From the NCBI RefSeq assembly GCF_026262505.1, contig NC_067208.1, positions 17,121,962 through 17,185,961 of the forward strand: a stretch of DNA of 64,000 bases. The letters are read 5' to 3'. The stretch comes from Trichomonas vaginalis G3. Taxonomy: Eukaryota; Parabasalia; Trichomonadida; Trichomonadidae. Positions within the stretch are counted from its first letter, which is position 1; every line of letters begins with the position of its first letter. A program made the position numbers and the translations under genes. Positions 29,025-39,690 of this stretch are shown piece by piece. The notes under the pieces are model-generated. The model was not told where the DNA came from. It searched no databases and saw only the letters and a program-made list of their open reading frames with translations.

Positions 29025-30125
29025 ATGAGCGTCAAAACTAACAATGTTAAAAATTTAGGATTCACAAACGAGGAAATAAAGGATATATTAGAGGAGGCGG
29101 GTTATGAAGTTGATAAATATTATTTAAGAAATTGTAAAAAATTCGCGGAGTTTTTAAATGAATTTGGTTATGATGGAAAAATGAATAAAGATGATGTTAT
29201 AAATTTCTTATATCCCACATCTAAAGAAGAAAAACCTAAAGAACCTGATGTTTTCCCTGAATATTATGAAGAACGAATTAAAGATGATGAATATTATAAC
29301 GATGAGATTGAGAAATTGGAACAATTAAGAAATGAAATAGATGAAAGAATTAGTGAATTGAGAAATGCTGAGAATGAAGTAGAGGGTTTAATGAATATCC
29401 CAGCTTCAGAATCAGAAGTTCAAAAATCACATGAGGAAAGATATAAAAATTACTTTTTGGAATCTACTAAAAATTTATTAGATGGTGATATTGACGAAAC
29501 ACTTTCAGAAGAAGGCACAAAATTTATTCGTAAACATAAGCTTCAGTTTATTGACGATGGAGATTATCCATGTATATTACTTTCACCACCTTTAGATTCC
29601 GAGAAATTCAAAAAAGCTCTTAAAAACGTGACATATGCAACTAATACGATTAAGAAAGAAGATCATGATATTTACACAAATTATTATTTAAATAAATGCA
29701 CAGGTGTTGATAAAGTTTTTGATTTGTTAGATAAAATATCAAAAGAAACAATTGGTACATATAAAATTTTATGCGATTGTGGTTTCATTATTGAAGATAC
29801 CAATAATGTTTCATATGAAAGAACAGCACCGAAGGAAGACGAAGTGGAAAGGTCTATATCATTCGTTATTAAGAACATAAAAGATATGAAAACTTATAAA
29901 CATTATATTTATTCATTTATTTCAGAAAAAATGGAAGCAACCCATAAAACATCATCTCATCATTTTATAGCTATTCATACATTCCTTTTCAAAGTTGTGA
30001 AATTAAATAAGACAGGAATTAGATTTAATGTATCAGGGTACACATTCTTGAGTAAATTAAAATGTATTCGTCACGTCGCAGATGATAAAAATTTATGTGT
30101 TCTTAATTCATTTTATGGACTTTAA
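29025..30125 (+). CDS. N-module protein upstream of PolB (B), 366 aa
   Basis: The ATG at 29025 is preferred; the frame before it offers only TTG. The N-terminal ~55 residues (FTNEEIKDILEEAGYEVDKY followed by CKKFAEFLNEFG) resemble the N-terminus of the family-A polymerase (SEIKQLLTEANIDVAKHY, KKALADFIKDYNG). A coiled coil (EIEKLEQLRNEIDERISELR) and a ~200-residue mixed domain follow. In family A the equivalent region is in the same reading frame as PolB; here it is a separate gene 36 bases upstream. It could carry the replication-priming (terminal protein) role, which is inference. Confidence 0.6.
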   Translation: MSVKTNNVKNLGFTNEEIKDILEEAGYEVDKYYLRNCKKFAEFLNEFGYDGKMNKDDVINFLYPTSKEEKPKEPDVFPEYYEERIKDDEYYNDEIEKLEQLRNEIDERISELRNAENEVEGLMNIPASESEVQKSHEERYKNYFLESTKNLLDGDIDETLSEEGTKFIRKHKLQFIDDGDYPCILLSPPLDSEKFKKALKNVTYATNTIKKEDHDIYTNYYLNKCTGVDKVFDLLDKISKETIGTYKILCDCGFIIEDTNNVSYERTAPKEDEVERSISFVIKNIKDMKTYKHYIYSFISEKMEATHKTSSHHFIAIHTFLFKVVKLNKTGIRFNVSGYTFLSKLKCIRHVADDKNLCVLNSFYGL

Positions 30126-30898
30126 AAAAATAAACTTTATTTATTTTTTATTCTTACATAAATGAACAAAAATGGAACAGCTAAAATGAATGATAATCAA
30201 ATAAGAGCCGAAGGTAGAAGGTTATTTAAACGCTTCTATAACATTCCTGATGGTGTTAATCCTAAAACTCGTAGAAGTTATTTAAATGAAGCAATAGATT
30301 CATATGAAGGGTTTGACATTTCATCAGAAAGTGAGAGGTTAGCAAGAATGTTAAATGTTAATATTGATTTCTATTATTGTGATCCTCAACCAGAAGACGT
30401 GGACATAAATAAGGTAGACTTTCCATTAGTGGATTCAATAATGATAGATCCAGAATTTGAAACAGTAAATATTTTATTAACACAGAGTCCATGTGGAAAA
30501 CTTCACGCTGACAGAATAACAGACGTTGAAGCACTCACAGGATATAAAGTTTGCCCCTTTTGCAAAGAAGAAGTTTATTCTATCCGTGATGATCCAGAAA
30601 GGAAAAACCAAAGAAGATTTTTAAAACATTGTGAGAAATGTAAAGAAAATAATGGAAGATTAATTCAAGACGTTCAATTGCAAAACACACAACAACCATA
30701 TGCACCACATATTACGAAACAGAAGATATATCAGTGGTTATTAGCTCATAATTTGCAGGAATATTATCAACCGACAAGATATTATATTACTTTTGACTTC
30801 GAAACATTAGAGACTAAAGAAGAATTACAACTTTCTGAGTGTGCAACTTTGAACGCTTACTTAAAACCATTCATGGTATCATCAACGGTTAAAATAAA

Positions 30899-30924
30899 GC
30901 CGCAAAGCGGCGAGGTCGTAGACC
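30899..30924. repeat. Double-hairpin mini-repeat inside PolB of element B
   Basis: gccgcaaagcggc (30899-30911), GA, ggtcgtagacc (30914-30924). In frame: KPQSGEVVDR. Same architecture as the family-A copies at 18187 and 10053, although the host genes are only distantly related. Confidence 0.9.
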
Positions 30925-31864
30925 GTGATAAAACATTTACGAGGAATTTTTGCTTAACATCAAGTGATTCGTTCATCTCTGATTGGATTGAATTTTTATT
31001 TTCAACCTGTTCATTAGTTGCTAAATCAAATATTGAACAATATGAAGAATTAATGAATACATTAAATGAGAAACAAAAGGAAGCATTTAAAGAACTTCTA
31101 GATGAGGAATTCAATAAAGTGAATATCATAGTTTTAATTCGGAAAGTTTGATTTAAATTTAATTCTTCGTGATTTAAACACTGCAAAATGGAAAATAAAA
31201 TCAATGCTGGGTTCATCTTCACAATTTAAGCAATCATTGTAAAGAAAACAAACGTTCCATATGAATTGAGATTTATTGACATCAGAAATTATATAGCGGG
31301 TGGGACATTAGACCAATTCACTCAAGATTTCGGAAACAATAAATCACGTGTTAAATCCTTTTTCCCTTATCAATTCATCACATGGGAGAATTACGAAGAT
31401 GAATTATATAAAGTGGAACCATTCACGAAAGATTCATTTTATTCAGCATTAACACAAGAAACAATATCCGATTCAGATTATCAAATATATCTCAATGATG
31501 CTAAAAATTTTGAGAATAGATTAGAATATTTTATTCATTATTGCAATAAAGATGTTGAAATTATGATTGACCCAATTGATAAAATTATTGAAGAAACATT
31601 TGTTTATAAAATTGATATGCTTCATAATCTTTCTTTATCATCGAATGCTTCAATGATTCGTTACGCGTTAGCATATAAGAACTTCAATCCTAACGAAACA
31701 TATCCAGAAGAAGAAAATGTGGAATCAAGTTTTGAATTAACGAAAAAGTATTGGAAATATAAAATTGAATCATATAAGAAACAAGATGAAAAAGCAGAAA
31801 GGGTTACTAAAAACAATGTTTCAATGGATGACTATCAATACTATCACGATTTAATCCTTTCATC

Positions 31865-32010
31865 TAAATGCAAAATGTGCGGTAAAGCGTTTACATATGC
31901 AAATAAACCAACATTGGATAGAATAGATAATGAAAAACCACATACCAAAGAAAATTGTCAGTTAATGTGTTGTTATTGCAATGTCGTAAAATCAAATAAA
32001 GATGAAGATG
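31865..32010 (+). other. HNH endonuclease-type zinc domain within PolB (B)
   Basis: CKMCGKAF, TLDRIDNEKPHTKENCQL and MCCYCNVVK give the C-x2-C ... LDRID ... H-x4-N-C ... C-x2-C pattern of HNH (His-Me finger) nucleases. It lies between the exonuclease and palm motifs. Family-A PolB has no counterpart. Confidence 0.8.
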
Positions 32011-33728
32011 TTCAACGTTTAAGAATCAATTTAAGAAATTATGCATTAAAAAATAATTTACCAATGACTTTAGATTCAGTTGAAGCTTATCACATTCTCC
32101 GTAATGGAATTACTGGTGGTCTATCAAATGTTCAACATAGAGTAAATCTTAAAGGAATCACGCACATTAATAAACTTTCATATAATCCAGAAACTAAAAC
32201 TGTATCAAATGAGGACACCACCAACATTATGACTCATTTCGTTGGAGTTGACTTTAATTCATTATATCCTTCATCATTTTCATCTAATCCTCATGATTTC
32301 ATTCAATATACTGACCATAAAATGTATATGCCGGGAAGATTGAATGGTGTTATCATTTGTGATACAGCAACAAAGAAAGCAAAAGCACTGGGAATTATTA
32401 AGAAGAAAAATACTTTATTCGTGGCTGAAGTAAAGGGTCACATTGATGAAAAATACATTAATGATTACATTAACTTTTTACCGATAATAAGAAACTTAGA
32501 TATTATCACAGATGAAAAAACAATTGGCAGTTTTATGTATAATTACATGAAATCAAACAATCTACCAGTTGACCAGAAACAGAGAAAATTAACTCAGTTA
32601 GCATCAACACACAACCAATATCAACCATTTTCTTCTTATTATCTTTGGTATCTAATCGACAGTTTCATTTTATCATCGATGATATTCAATCAATTTTAAC
32701 ATTTACGAAAAACACTTGTTTTAATGAATTTGCGAACAAATTTATGAACGAAAGACAAAAGGCTGAATTAGAAGGAAATAAAGGAAAAAGTTTATTTTGC
32801 AAGATTTCACTTAATGGATCATATGGTTACGATGCAATGAATACACAAAATTACACAAAGACTAAAATAATGAATGCACAGAAGTCACGCGTTGCATGTA
32901 TGTCAAATAAGTTTAAAAACATAAGAGAAATAGGTGAAGATACATATCAAGTGATGCTTAAAGATAGATTTTATAGATGTGATACATGTTTACAAGAGGC
33001 ATTCTTCACTTTAGATAATGCTAAATACTGGTATTTGGTTTTCATTTATGATTTTATGTATAAATGCATGGATGTTAATCGTTTTCATTTCATTGAAGGT
33101 GATACTGATTCATCTTATTGGGCAATCGCTGGCGACCCAAATCTTCCTAACACTCAAGCATTTCAAGCAATTGTTACCGATAAACAATTTTATGATAAAA
33201 ACATTTTCAAATTCGCACCTTTTGATTTCTTCTGTTTTGATGAGAAATTTAAACCCAAATTAAAGAATAAAGCTGAAGAAAAAGCACATGAGAAAAAATT
33301 ATTGGGTTTAGCAATTGAGAAACAAGGTGATAACATGGTTGCTTTATGTCCTAAGTGTTATACATCATTCAACGGTTCAATTGATGGAAGTGATTTTAAA
33401 AAGATTGCACAAAAAATGAAGGGTGTTAGTTTACGACAAAATAAACAATTAACACCTGAAAATTATTTGGATATAATAAATGATAAATTGATATTTGATG
33501 GTCAGAATATTAATTTACAACTTAAAAATGGGTCAATGACTCGCTTAACAATTGGTAAGACTGCATTAACAGGAGCACACACTAAGGCTGTATGTTGTGA
33601 AAATGGATGTTGTATGCCATTTATTTAATAAAATACCACAGAAGAGACAAAAGGAACCGTTAATGATGGTTTTGATTCTTGATCAAAGAGGTGGGCACCC
33701 CTTAAACATTTATTTTATTTTTATATAA

Positions 33729-35246
33729 ATGGATAATGTAGATTTAAAAATTTTAATTGATGATTTAGTATTTAATCAAAATTTTCTTAATTATTATGAT
33801 TTAAAAGCATATCTCCAAAAATATGATAACAATATAACGGGTGATGATATGGAATATTATTATCCATATTATAAAAATGAAATTTTGAAATATCATGATA
33901 GAATAATTTCTAAAATTAAAGACAAAATTAAAAATAATGAATATTCAAAGGGAAAAACTAAATCACAGCTTAAACAGTTGAAAGATTTCAAAAATAAAGT
34001 ATTAACAGAAGAAGATATTGATGAATTATATAAATTATATAATCCTGAGCCGCAAAAGCCAAAGGAACAAAAACAAAAGGAACAAAACACCCAGGTCCTT
34101 CAGACCATAAATGATGCACAAGCTTTAATTTATGATTCATTAGTTAAACCATATTCAGCCCGACTTTTAAATGAAGATCAACTTTTGGAATTCATCCTTC
34201 AACATAAACTCGAAGCGGGAAAGTATATCAAACCTTTATATACAGCATATTTAAAACAAATGAATAAAATACATCCAGAATTAATGAAGGGAGGATTGAA
34301 TTCCAAAATCAAAGCAGATAAAATTAAACCACTTACAACACCAAAACCTCCAACAGTAGTACCTCCTCCTCCTTCAGTTAATCCTTCATCATTCACTTTA
34401 TTATATCCATTTCAAACATTAAAGAAGCAAAAAGATTTTAAAAAGGATTTCAAGATATTAAATAAACCAATTGACCCGAAAATTCAACCGTTAAAGGAAA
34501 AATTTAGTCGACCTTCATTTGCTCCATATCCATATTCATACGAAATCGATCATCTGGAATATTCAAAAGGAAACGTTACTTATTTATTTGCCATTAACAT
34601 TAACACTAGATATTTATATTGCATTCCAGTGAAAGGGAAAACAGAACAGGAAACACGAAGAGCTATTCAATACTTACTAGATCATGAAAGAGTAGATAAT
34701 ATCAGGGGTGATGGTGATAAAGGATTTCAGGCAGCTATGACTCATTATTTCCCACAAATTAATTTTTATTTCATCCTCTCCATATACGTTTCATAATAAA
34801 ATAGTTGATGCGGTAATGAGAACTCTTAGAGATGCGTTAGGGGTTAACGGTCAGATATACTGGGATGGAAATCATGACTCCATCATACAGCAGTTAGTAT
34901 ATTATTACAATAATACATGGCATAGAATTATAAACATGAAACCGTGGAAATGAAAAATGATATTTCAAAAGAATGGGAATATATTAGAAAGCAAATGGAA
35001 AAGTTAAATGATGTTAAACGTGAACAAATTAATTCGGGCTCATGAATTTTAAACAAGGAAATAAAGTTTTAATTCATCTCGATTATGGAAAAAACTGATA
35101 AATCAATGACAAAAAGAAGACGAAGATTTGACACAATAGCTGAATTTGTTAGATATATTAACGGTAATGTATTAGTTGAGGTTAACAATAAATTAATAGA
35201 AATTCCGATTTATTTTATTACTCCATTATATTTAAATAATATTTAA
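33729..35246 (+). pseudogene. Retroviral-type (rve) integrase of element B, broken
   Basis: Inserts the element into host DNA and makes the 6-bp duplication. The N-terminal helical module (NYYDLKAYLQKYDNNITGDD) resembles that of the 366-aa protein. A Lys/Gln-rich linker and a Pro-rich stretch follow. The catalytic core shows YEIDHLEYSKGNVTYLFAIN (first Asp) and NIRGDGDKGFQAA (second Asp), then the typical YYYNNTWHRI segment downstream and a small C-terminal chromo/SH3-like tail. A half-eroded mini-repeat (ggtccttcagacc) lies at 34094. About three breaks. Confidence 0.85.
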
Positions 35247-35266
35247 TTTTTTTTATTTCGTAAGAA

Positions 35267-35530
35267 ATGAGTGACAACGAAGCAGCCAAGAGTCCAGACG
35301 ATGAATATAAAAAGAAACTAAACAGAATTAAATCAAAAATATGCTATTACAAAAAGAAGCCACAATGCGGTGGGGTTGAAAACTATAAAGAAATAATCGA
35401 AAAATTAGAAACTTACCGTTCAATCATTAAACTGAGTGAAGCAAAAATAAAAGAATTTAATAGAATAAATAAATTGATTGGAAGAGATGAATTTAATAAA
35501 GATGAATTTTTAAACTCAATCCAAATTTAA
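35267..35530 (+). CDS. Small helical protein, 87 aa (B)
   Basis: A Lys-rich N-terminal half with KKKPQCGGVENYKE, possibly an eroded mini-repeat translation, is followed by helices (IIEKLETYRSIIKLSEAKIK). No family is recognised. It follows the integrase by 20 bases on the same strand behind an AT-rich leader, and overlaps the stop of the convergent 54-aa gene by 4 bases. Confidence 0.5.
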   Translation: MSDNEAAKSPDDEYKKKLNRIKSKICYYKKKPQCGGVENYKEIIEKLETYRSIIKLSEAKIKEFNRINKLIGRDEFNKDEFLNSIQI

Positions 35531-35691
35531 TTTTTATTCCTCTTTGACAACATCTCTCTTTCCATCATTACTGCATAACCGCATTTTCTCAGTTTTAGTG
35601 GTTTGTTATTTTTAGCAAGTTCTCGCATCATTTTTATCGTTTCCTCCCTTGTTATGATTCGTGGTAAATTTTGAGCTTGTGGGGTATTCAT
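35527..35691 (-). CDS. Very small basic protein, 54 aa (B)
   Basis: Reads MNTPQAQNLPRIITREETIK, then a basic helix (MMRELAKNNKPLKLRKCGYA) and a charged tail. It has a clean ATG preceded on its strand by an AAT-rich ATTTTTATTTTTATCAT leader like other genes here. Function unknown. The call rests on leader, size and convergence with the 87-aa gene. Confidence 0.45.
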   Translation of the reverse strand: MNTPQAQNLPRIITREETIKMMRELAKNNKPLKLRKCGYAVMMEREMLSKRNKN

Positions 35692-35736
35692 TTATGATAA
35701 AAATAAAAATTTAAATTATGCCGTTCTAAAGTTTGT

Positions 35737-36466
35737 GACAACATGACATTTTGACAACATCATGGGTTATTCAATAATTAATTATTTTTGAAGAACTGAA
35801 GGGGTCACCAGGTCACCAGGTCACCAGGTAATTTAACTTCTCTGAAAAAATGAGACAACATGACATTTTGACAACATCATGGGTTATTCAATAATTAATT
35901 ATTTTTGAAGAACTGAAGGGGTCACCAGGTCACCAGGTCACCAGGTAATTTAACTTCTCTGAAAAAATGAGACAACATGACATTTTGACAACATCATGGG
36001 TTATTCAATAATTAATTATTTTTGAAGAACTGAAGGGGTCACCAGGTCACCAGGTCACCAGGTAATTTAACTTCTCTGAAAAAATGAGACAACATGACAT
36101 TTTGACAACATCATGGGTTATTCAATAATTAATTATTTTTGAAGAACTGAAGGGGTCACCAGGTCACCAGGTCACCAGGTAATTTAACTTCTCTGAAAAA
36201 ATGAGACAACATGACATTTTGACAACATCATGGGTTATTCAATAATTAATTATTTTTGAAGAACTGAAGGGGTCACCAGGTCACCAGGTCACCAGGTAAT
36301 TTAACTTCTCTGAAAAAATGAGACAACATGACATTTTGACAACATCATGGGTTATTCAATAATTAATTATTTTTGAAGAACTGAAGGGGTCACCAGGTCA
36401 CCAGGTCACCAGGTAATTTAACTTCTCTGAAAAAATGAGACAACATGACATTTTGACAACATCACA
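35737..36466 (+). repeat. 117-bp tandem repeat with GGTCACCAG iterons (B)
   Basis: Six full units plus a partial one, starting at 35737, 35854, 35971, 36088, 36205, 36322 and 36439 and identical by eye. Each unit holds gacaacatgacattttgaca, an AT-rich stretch (ttcaataattaattattttt) and three 9-bp iterons (ggtcaccag). It lies just beyond the 3' end of the primase-helicase gene. Inverted single units occur at 38883, 39754, 39872 and 39989. Confidence 0.95.
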
Positions 36467-36498
36467 GGATTAATGCAAAAATAAATTCAAATCATAAT

Positions 36499-38811
36499 TT
36501 ATAAAGCTTCATTCACAGGTATTTCATCGTCAGTAAATGATTCCTCATTATCGTTTGGTTCAATTTGTTTATATAATCCTTTCATTTCTTCTTTCAAAAC
36601 ATAACACCATGTTTGTTTACCATCTATTCTTCTCTGTTTCTTATCACATTTATCTTTAATGCTCATTTGAAAGTTTTTGTCTTTCATGTCTGATGGTTTG
36701 TAGAATAGAGCATTTTTACACGTCATACCTGCACTCAATTCATCATAATGTGTATTTATCCATACATCTAAAGGATTTGTTGATAATTCAATTAAATCTT
36801 GTTTGGCTTCAGTCATCGGTATGATTCGTACATTAAATGATGAAAGGTCATATTGCATAAAATATGTTAAAAGGTTATCATAAAATTCCTTTGTGCATGA
36901 ATCCATTAAATTCTTGAAGTAATCAAATTGACCCTTGAATTTACCATTAACTCTTAAAACTACGTATCTTCTGTCTCCAACTTCAATTTTGACAGGGTAG
37001 ACGTTGTTAGTTACGAAAATGAAGTTTGCAACATTCTGAGCAGTTCTTCTGGGTTGATTCTTTTCATTAATTCTAATCTCATTGTCCGTAATAATTGATT
37101 TCAAAGCGTTGAAGTTTGCGAGTCTATCTTCACCTACATTCTTGAGTTCATTAAGTACAAGAAACATTTTATTCTCAACTACTGAGTTGAAATTACCCGT
37201 TAGCTCACTTATTTCAGTAATGTTTTTACATGAATAACCAGCGAGAAGTTCAGAAATAATATCTGTAAATCTGTTTTTACCTGTTCCCTGAAGTCCTTTC
37301 AAAATAATTGCTGTTTCATTCTTGATTCCAGGATGTTGAATCATTGATGCAATCCAGCCGAGAAGGTATTTATACACTTCATCGTTATTATCACAAATGG
37401 CTTCTTTAATGAAATTCATAAACATCTCAATTTTTGAGTAATCAGGCTTTTCGAGAATGTTGTATTTATAACCTTGAAACGTTGAGAAAACATCTGGAGA
37501 ATCAGATTTAAAGCAAACACCCTTAACGGTTAATGAAGACAATTGATTTAGTAGTACATCCCATGCTGTTATTGTTTTACCTTCTTCATTAAATAATTTA
37601 ATCATTTTAAGTGACTCTTTCATGTTTGATTGAAGAACGAATGATATTTGATTCATTTTATCGTGAATATTATAGTCCTTTTGAATGAAATATTTGTTTC
37701 CACAATCTACAAAACGAATTACACGTGATAAATCCTCAATTACTTCAGAACTGTTTTTATACTGATGATTTTCAGCCTTGCGTCTAATATCTGTTATCAA
37801 AAACGAGTCATCAAGTTTGATATCAAATGTTATTTTTGGCTTACGTAATAAAGGTAAAACATATTCATCATAATATTCCTTTTGATAAAGTTTTAGAATC
37901 TTCACCAAAACAAATGGAGAAGTCATTAAATGTGCATATCTACTACGTGCTTTTTCAAAATTACTTTTTGCATTTTCTGTTAAACTGCAGAAGTTATAAA
38001 CGTTATCGTATGCTTCATTAATCAAATGATTAGGTAACGAATTAATAGCTTGAAACAGTGTGAATAATGTTATTTCTTTTTCTAAATTCATGTTTCCACC
38101 GTCATTATGTACTTCAAAATCACAGATGCCATCAACTATGCTCTGAGCTAGTTTATCGTCAATGTTTACATCTTTGTTTTCATTCATTATACTCTTTATT
38201 TCTTCGCTCTTCTGTTCAACTCTTACCTTAATATTCAAATCATTTAATATATCATTCACTGTTCTAGTTAATGTTGAATCGTAACTTCCACGAATGAATG
38301 AGTATGTATTGATTGGTTCTGTTGCATTCTTTCGAACTCTTGAATCAGCCATAACCACTAAAGAACGCTTTGAATCATCCATAGAAGTCATTATGTCAAT
38401 ATCATAATCATTGCAGGAATAACATTTAATCATTCTGTTCGAAACTGCATAGAAGAAATTAGTGTTGCAATAAATGTGAAGACCTCCTGATGCGGTTTTA
38501 ACGATAACATCTTTATCCGAAAGTTTTGATAAAATGTCTTTTCTAACTGTTTCTTTAAGTTCATCATTGTACGATTTATTGATATCAACATCTATAATCG
38601 TTAAATTTGATATTTTATTTACTAATAAAGCTGTACCAGTTTTCCTTCCTCTTCCTCCATCATGTTTGAGGTAGTTATGTAAATCAATCATGTTTTCACC
38701 AATTCTTTCGTTGAGGGTTTTAGTTTCTGCCACAACAAATTCCGCAACTAATGAATCAATAACTTTTTCATCAGAAACGATAAAGTTGCTGTTGTTGTTT
38801 GTTGCTGTCAT
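36499..38811 (-). CDS. Prim-Pol / SF3 helicase replication protein (B), 770 aa
   Basis: Primase-helicase for DNA replication. The N-terminal Prim-Pol domain (about 30-190) shows TIIDVDINK (catalytic DxD), VKTASGGLHIYC (GxH-type) and a later strand with ADSRV. A middle D5_N-like helical region follows. The C-terminal SF3 ATPase (about 490-640) has Walker A LKGLQGTGKNRF, Walker B MFLVLNELKN and motif C NFIFVTNN. The length fits the family and it is one of the few large genes of B that looks whole. It is bracketed by iteron repeats in opposite orientations. Combination with a protein-primed PolB recalls Mavirus. Confidence 0.9.
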   Translation of the reverse strand: MTATNNNSNFIVSDEKVIDSLVAEFVVAETKTLNERIGENMIDLHNYLKHDGGRGRKTGTALLVNKISNLTIIDVDINKSYNDELKETVRKDILSKLSDKDVIVKTASGGLHIYCNTNFFYAVSNRMIKCYSCNDYDIDIMTSMDDSKRSLVVMADSRVRKNATEPINTYSFIRGSYDSTLTRTVNDILNDLNIKVRVEQKSEEIKSIMNENKDVNIDDKLAQSIVDGICDFEVHNDGGNMNLEKEITLFTLFQAINSLPNHLINEAYDNVYNFCSLTENAKSNFEKARSRYAHLMTSPFVLVKILKLYQKEYYDEYVLPLLRKPKITFDIKLDDSFLITDIRRKAENHQYKNSSEVIEDLSRVIRFVDCGNKYFIQKDYNIHDKMNQISFVLQSNMKESLKMIKLFNEEGKTITAWDVLLNQLSSLTVKGVCFKSDSPDVFSTFQGYKYNILEKPDYSKIEMFMNFIKEAICDNNDEVYKYLLGWIASMIQHPGIKNETAIILKGLQGTGKNRFTDIISELLAGYSCKNITEISELTGNFNSVVENKMFLVLNELKNVGEDRLANFNALKSIITDNEIRINEKNQPRRTAQNVANFIFVTNNVYPVKIEVGDRRYVVLRVNGKFKGQFDYFKNLMDSCTKEFYDNLLTYFMQYDLSSFNVRIIPMTEAKQDLIELSTNPLDVWINTHYDELSAGMTCKNALFYKPSDMKDKNFQMSIKDKCDKKQRRIDGKQTWCYVLKEEMKGLYKQIEPNDNEESFTDDEIPVNEAL

Positions 38812-38996
38812 TTATATAGGAATAAAAAAAATAAAAATAATTTTAAAACTAACTTTATTTTTGGACTGCATCAAATTTTCTGTGTTGTTGTCAAAATGTC
38901 ATGTTGTCTCATTTTTTCAGAGAAGTTAAATTACCTGGTGACCTGGTGACCTGGTGACCCCTTCAGTTCTTCAAAAATAATTAATTATTGAATAAC
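38812..38996. promoter_or_regulatory. Upstream region of the primase-helicase with one inverted iteron unit
   Basis: An A/T-rich leader (aaaataattttaaaactaac, then tttatttttggactgcatc) precedes a single inverted 117-bp-type unit with three ggtgacctg iterons (38883-38996). The same leader-plus-unit arrangement recurs upstream of the KilA-N gene, so both genes may share control. The iterons next to an AT-rich segment resemble a replication origin. Confidence 0.6.
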
Positions 38997-39005
38997 CTAA
39001 ATCAT

Positions 39006-39690
39006 TTACTCACAATATTTTTGTACAAAACAACCCCAAGCTTTTAACTTCTTTTCTGCAGCTTCTAATGCTATCTTAGCGAGTTCATATTCTCTAAATT
39101 CTCTCTTTAAATTTTTCTTGTTCCCATTGGTCTAGTTCGTATGGAGAATCTCTATAACCATAACATAACTCACGTTCATGTTCTAATTGTTTTTCGCACA
39201 TTTTTCCAACTTCTTCTTCAAACAAAGGTTTAGCATTCTCTACTGTATCTTCAAGTTCTTCTTCATCTAATTTCTCATGAACTTTCTTGTCTATGGAGTC
39301 CATAATATCTTTGACATAAAATGCATACTTTACAGAGCACCATTCAGCAACAAAATGAACGAGGTCAGGATGTATGTAATACCTTTGAATTCATTTATAA
39401 CACCCTTAGTAAGCTCATAAAATGCTTGTTTTTGAGTCGAGCCACTTTTGGCTCCACCGTATTCGTTCATCCAAAACTCAAGAATTTCCTGTATTTTAGC
39501 ACTATTGAGAAATCTGTTTAAATGGTTTAACTTTCCTGCTTCTCTTGCCATCTTTGTTTGCATTAATGTAACCATCCTTGTCTCTACGTAAGACTTCAAT
39601 ACCATTATAAGTGCCTTTTGTGAATGTTTCGCCATTAGATTTGTTAGTGAATGTTTTTGCTTCGACTGACATTTCTGTTCTTACATACAA
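39006..39690 (-). pseudogene. KilA-N protein (B), broken
   Basis: The N-terminal part shows TYNGIEVLRRDKDGYINANK, the start of a KilA-N DNA-binding domain, and a following GSTQKQAFYELTKGVINEF segment. An acidic helical C-terminal region comes after. It is related in domain type and position (next to the fibre) to the family-A gene at 62873. About three breaks. Confidence 0.75.

Larger units (their letters stand above)
30162..33628 (+). pseudogene. Protein-primed DNA polymerase B with HNH insertion (B), broken
   Basis: Motifs in order are a zinc-knuckle-like CPFC...HCEKC near 30555-30640, exonuclease I YYITFDFETLE, exonuclease III YCNKDVEI, an HNH domain, palm motif A VDFNSLYPSSF, motif B SLNGSYGYD and motif C EGDTDSSYW. 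This is a DNA_pol_B_2 enzyme, only distantly related to the family-A one. A double-hairpin mini-repeat lies in frame at 30899 (KPQSGEVVDR). About three breaks. Confidence 0.85.

Noticed and set aside
29826-29856. Another mini-repeat copy in the 366-aa gene (accgaaggaagacgaagtgg)
   Set aside because: The peptide looks similar (PKEDEVE) but neither half forms a hairpin.
35737-36466. CRISPR array
   Set aside because: Units are whole 117-bp tandem copies with no unique spacers, in a eukaryotic element.
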